Shown piece after piece: positions 62,243 through 64,000 of a stretch of DNA of 64,000 bases. Every line of letters begins with the position of its first letter. Positions within the stretch are counted from its first letter, which is position 1. The translations under genes were made by a program, and so were the position numbers. The stretch is taken from NCBI GenBank assembly GCA_965652395.1, contig CBFGUW010000007.1, positions 62,001-126,000 on the forward strand, given 5' to 3'. The stretch is from Saccharospirillum sp965652395. GTDB lineage: Bacteria > Pseudomonadota > Gammaproteobacteria > Pseudomonadales > Natronospirillaceae. A model generated the notes under the pieces. The model did no database searches and had not been told where the DNA came from. It worked only from the letters and a program-made list of their open reading frames with translations.

Positions 62243-62426
62243 GCATTGGATGCCGGTTAGGCTCCTACAGGGTGGTTCGCAGCATGGACTAAAACGCCAG
62301 GAGCGTTTTAGCATGAGCGGAGCGAGCCCGAAGGGTGAATCCCATGGATGGGATTCATATCCTGCGGCCCAGGCCCCATGGACGGGTCCACGCCGACCCT
62401 GTAGGAGCCTAACCGGCAGCCGATGC
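62243..62426 (+). repeat. Large stem-loop element D
   Basis: Arms 62243-62273 and 62396-62426 match at 29 of 31 positions. The interior has a CTAAAACGC/GCGTTTTAG hairpin, the palindrome GAATCCCAT-GG-ATGGGATTC (about 62337-62356), and the short core at 62374-62400. It fills the gap between prlC and the GH79 gene. Confidence 0.9.
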
Positions 62427-62476
62427 GGGTTCCTGGCAATCCACTTCATGTCTGTCGTTATATTGTCATCTCGGGC

Positions 62477-62491
62477 GCGTACAACGTACGC
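62477..62491. promoter_or_regulatory. Palindrome just before the GH79 start
   Basis: GCGTAC-AAC-GTACGC is a perfect 6+6 dyad ending one base before the ATG, so it could be an operator or cover translation initiation. Confidence 0.35.
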
Positions 62492-62492
62492 C

Positions 62493-63971
62493 ATGTTGCG
62501 ACCACTTTACCGTTTGGCGCATCGGCGCCGCCACCCGATATTGGCCGCCCTGGCCGTACTCACCATCTGGTTGTTTTTCGCTCAGAAAGACGCGCCATCT
62601 CATCTTGTCCTCAATTGGGGGTTCGACAGCGGTGAAACAAGCCCGGATTTTCTGGGCGTCGCCATCGACGCCGCCATGCTCACCGGCGGCGACTGGTGGA
62701 GTGGCGATACCACTCTGCCCCGCCCCATCGACCTAACCGACCCCGACCTCCTGCGCTGGAGCCAACTCCTGCAACCCGACTGGGTGCGCCTCGGCGGCAC
62801 CGAAGCCGACCGACTCTGGTGGCAGGCCGACTCCGAAACCGTCGCCGAACCCAACCTCAGCCAAAGCGACCTTAACCACTTCCTGACCTTTGTCGACCGG
62901 CTTAACGCCCGCCCCATGATAACGGTCAGCACCGGCCCCCGGGTTCGTACCCAGGGAGAATGGCAACCGGATCAGCTAAAGCGACTGATCGATTGGCTGC
63001 CCCCTAACTACAACGGAGTCCTCGAATTCGGCAACGAACCCGGCGCCCACTGGCTCATGTTCGGCCTGGGGCATCAGTTCGGCTTCGAACAATACGGCCA
63101 GGAATTCCAGGCCGCGCGCCAAATAGCCGCCCCCATTCCCCTCGCCGGCCCGGCCAACGCCTTCTGGCCCGAAGTCGGCGAGCCGCTGAGAGCCATCGTC
63201 GGTACCTCCCGCACCTTTCTGGAAAGCGGCATCAACCCCGACATCTTCACCTGGCACTACTACCCCACCCAATCAGATCGTTGCGGGGTACGCACCGAAG
63301 GCGCCGAATGGGAATCCCTGCTCGATGTGGAAACCTTGGACGAATTCACCCGCCAGGCAAAAAGAGTACAAGGCTGGATTCACCGCTATTCCCCCAACAC
63401 CCAACTCTGGCTTGGCGAAACCGGGCCCGCCCAATGCGGTGGCGTCGACCGCCTGACCAACCGCTTCGGTTCCAGCCTCTGGTGGCTCAGCCATCTGGGC
63501 ATCGCCGCCGAAACAGGCCAGGAGACGGTCATCCGTCAAAGCCTGATGGGTGGCGACTACGCCCTGCTCGCTTACCGCCAAAACTACAGCCCTAACCCCG
63601 ACTTCTGGGCGCAGGTGCTGTGGCAGCGTTTGATGGGGTCGAAATGGGTATCGGTGATTGGCTACGGGGGTACCTTGCGAGCCTATGCCCACTGTCACCC
63701 TACCGAGGCAGGAACCCTGACCCTGCTGACGGTTAACCTGAACGAACGGCCGGTCAGCCTCGCCTTGCCCACTCGAAGCGAAGTCCGCTCGATCACGGTA
63801 ACCAGTCTCGGCTTGGACAGTCGACTGGTGCAGGTGGAAGGCCGATTGCCCGAAACTCTCGACTGGGCCCGGGAAGACCCCCTACCTTGGCAAATGCTCA
63901 ACCCCGAGGGTGATCAGCCCAGCCATAGCTACCGCTTCACCCTGTTCCCAGACCACCCCTATTGCCGATAG
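62493..63971 (+). CDS. Membrane-anchored glycoside hydrolase, GH79 (heparanase-like)
   Basis: 492 residues from the ATG at 62493 (MLRPLYRLAHRRRHP), with a basic head and one helix (ILAALAVLTIWLFF) as a signal anchor; ATG at 62448 is an alternative. The clan GH-A barrel carries the acid/base Glu182 in LEFGNEPG and the nucleophile Glu309 in LGETGPAQCGG. WWLSHLGIAAETGQETVIRQSLMGGDYALL and the following NPDFWAQVLWQRLMGSKWV closely track human heparanase. GH79 enzymes cleave beta-glucuronides. The protein is probably periplasmic; the polysaccharide substrate is unknown. Intact to its stop. Confidence 0.85.
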   Translation: MLRPLYRLAHRRRHPILAALAVLTIWLFFAQKDAPSHLVLNWGFDSGETSPDFLGVAIDAAMLTGGDWWSGDTTLPRPIDLTDPDLLRWSQLLQPDWVRLGGTEADRLWWQADSETVAEPNLSQSDLNHFLTFVDRLNARPMITVSTGPRVRTQGEWQPDQLKRLIDWLPPNYNGVLEFGNEPGAHWLMFGLGHQFGFEQYGQEFQAARQIAAPIPLAGPANAFWPEVGEPLRAIVGTSRTFLESGINPDIFTWHYYPTQSDRCGVRTEGAEWESLLDVETLDEFTRQAKRVQGWIHRYSPNTQLWLGETGPAQCGGVDRLTNRFGSSLWWLSHLGIAAETGQETVIRQSLMGGDYALLAYRQNYSPNPDFWAQVLWQRLMGSKWVSVIGYGGTLRAYAHCHPTEAGTLTLLTVNLNERPVSLALPTRSEVRSITVTSLGLDSRLVQVEGRLPETLDWAREDPLPWQMLNPEGDQPSHSYRFTLFPDHPYCR

Positions 63972-63987
63972 CCGGGCCCAACAAGAT

Positions 63988-64000
63988 CCCCGGTAGGCCT
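63988..64000. repeat. Possible left arm of a fifth stem-loop element, cut by window edge
   Basis: CCCCGGTAGGCCT resembles the TAGGCTC-type arm starts of elements C and D. Only 13 bases are visible, so this is a weak suggestion. Confidence 0.3.

Overview
The window is a 64 kb piece of a gammaproteobacterial chromosome that contains the replication-origin region. The gene order dnaA-dnaN-recF-gyrB on one side and rpmH-rnpA-yidC-mnmE on the other is the classical Pseudomonas/Oceanospirillales arrangement. The aa3-type cytochrome oxidase operon, cytochrome c4, Rep, PrlC, EngB and PurEK all fit a gammaproteobacterium. Protein-level resemblance and habitat-type genes suggest an Oceanospirillales-like, possibly Saccharospirillaceae, lineage; that assignment is inference. 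No rRNA, tRNA, insertion sequence, prophage or CRISPR array was seen.

Layout. 1-7.6 kb: minus-strand cytochrome c oxidase operon coxB-coxA-ctaG-coxC, then SURF1, a Sco-like CxxxC protein, ctaA and ctaB (cut by the window edge), with a small divergent DUF2909 gene. 7.9-16.9 kb: MATE exporter, a conserved hypothetical, purK-purE-yheV, engB, cytochrome c4, dsbA, an EEP-family hydrolase and a GGDEF cyclase. 16.9-20.5 kb: hybrid histidine kinase, peroxiredoxin, alkyltransferase-like protein. 20.6-31.2 kb: the oriC region, with three parS-type ParB sites inside 3.2 kb. yidD is not between rnpA and yidC, and mnmG/rsmG/parAB do not follow mnmE. Instead a LysR/oxidoreductase pair follows, in a stretch unusually rich in perfect DnaA boxes.

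31.2-49.5 kb is accessory and housekeeping DNA: an alpha/beta hydrolase, ribA, FAD oxidoreductase, FrnE-type DsbA, yciH, DUF1244 and SEC-C proteins, a YHYH-motif outer-membrane-like protein, a LysR regulator, three tandem aldo/keto reductases, SET-type and LysE-type exporters, a P-loop kinase and a PAS-GGDEF-EAL protein. 49.5-64 kb: a DksA-like zinc finger, rep, a paired haem c lipoprotein and Tat-exported DUF1501 protein, a class 3 lipase, aroE, a SPOR-domain protein, a HopJ protein, a methyltransferase, prlC, and a membrane-anchored GH79 (heparanase-like) glycoside hydrolase.

The most unusual structure is a family of four large intergenic stem-loop elements (about 100-185 bp each, near 40.8, 43.0, 44.2 and 62.3 kb). 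Their arms differ in sequence but remain complementary, while a central core is conserved, in both orientations. A fifth may begin at the right edge. A different structured repeat lies at 52.1 kb. The other candidates for something undescribed are the DnaA-box cluster at 30.8-34.5 kb and the haem lipoprotein/DUF1501 pair.
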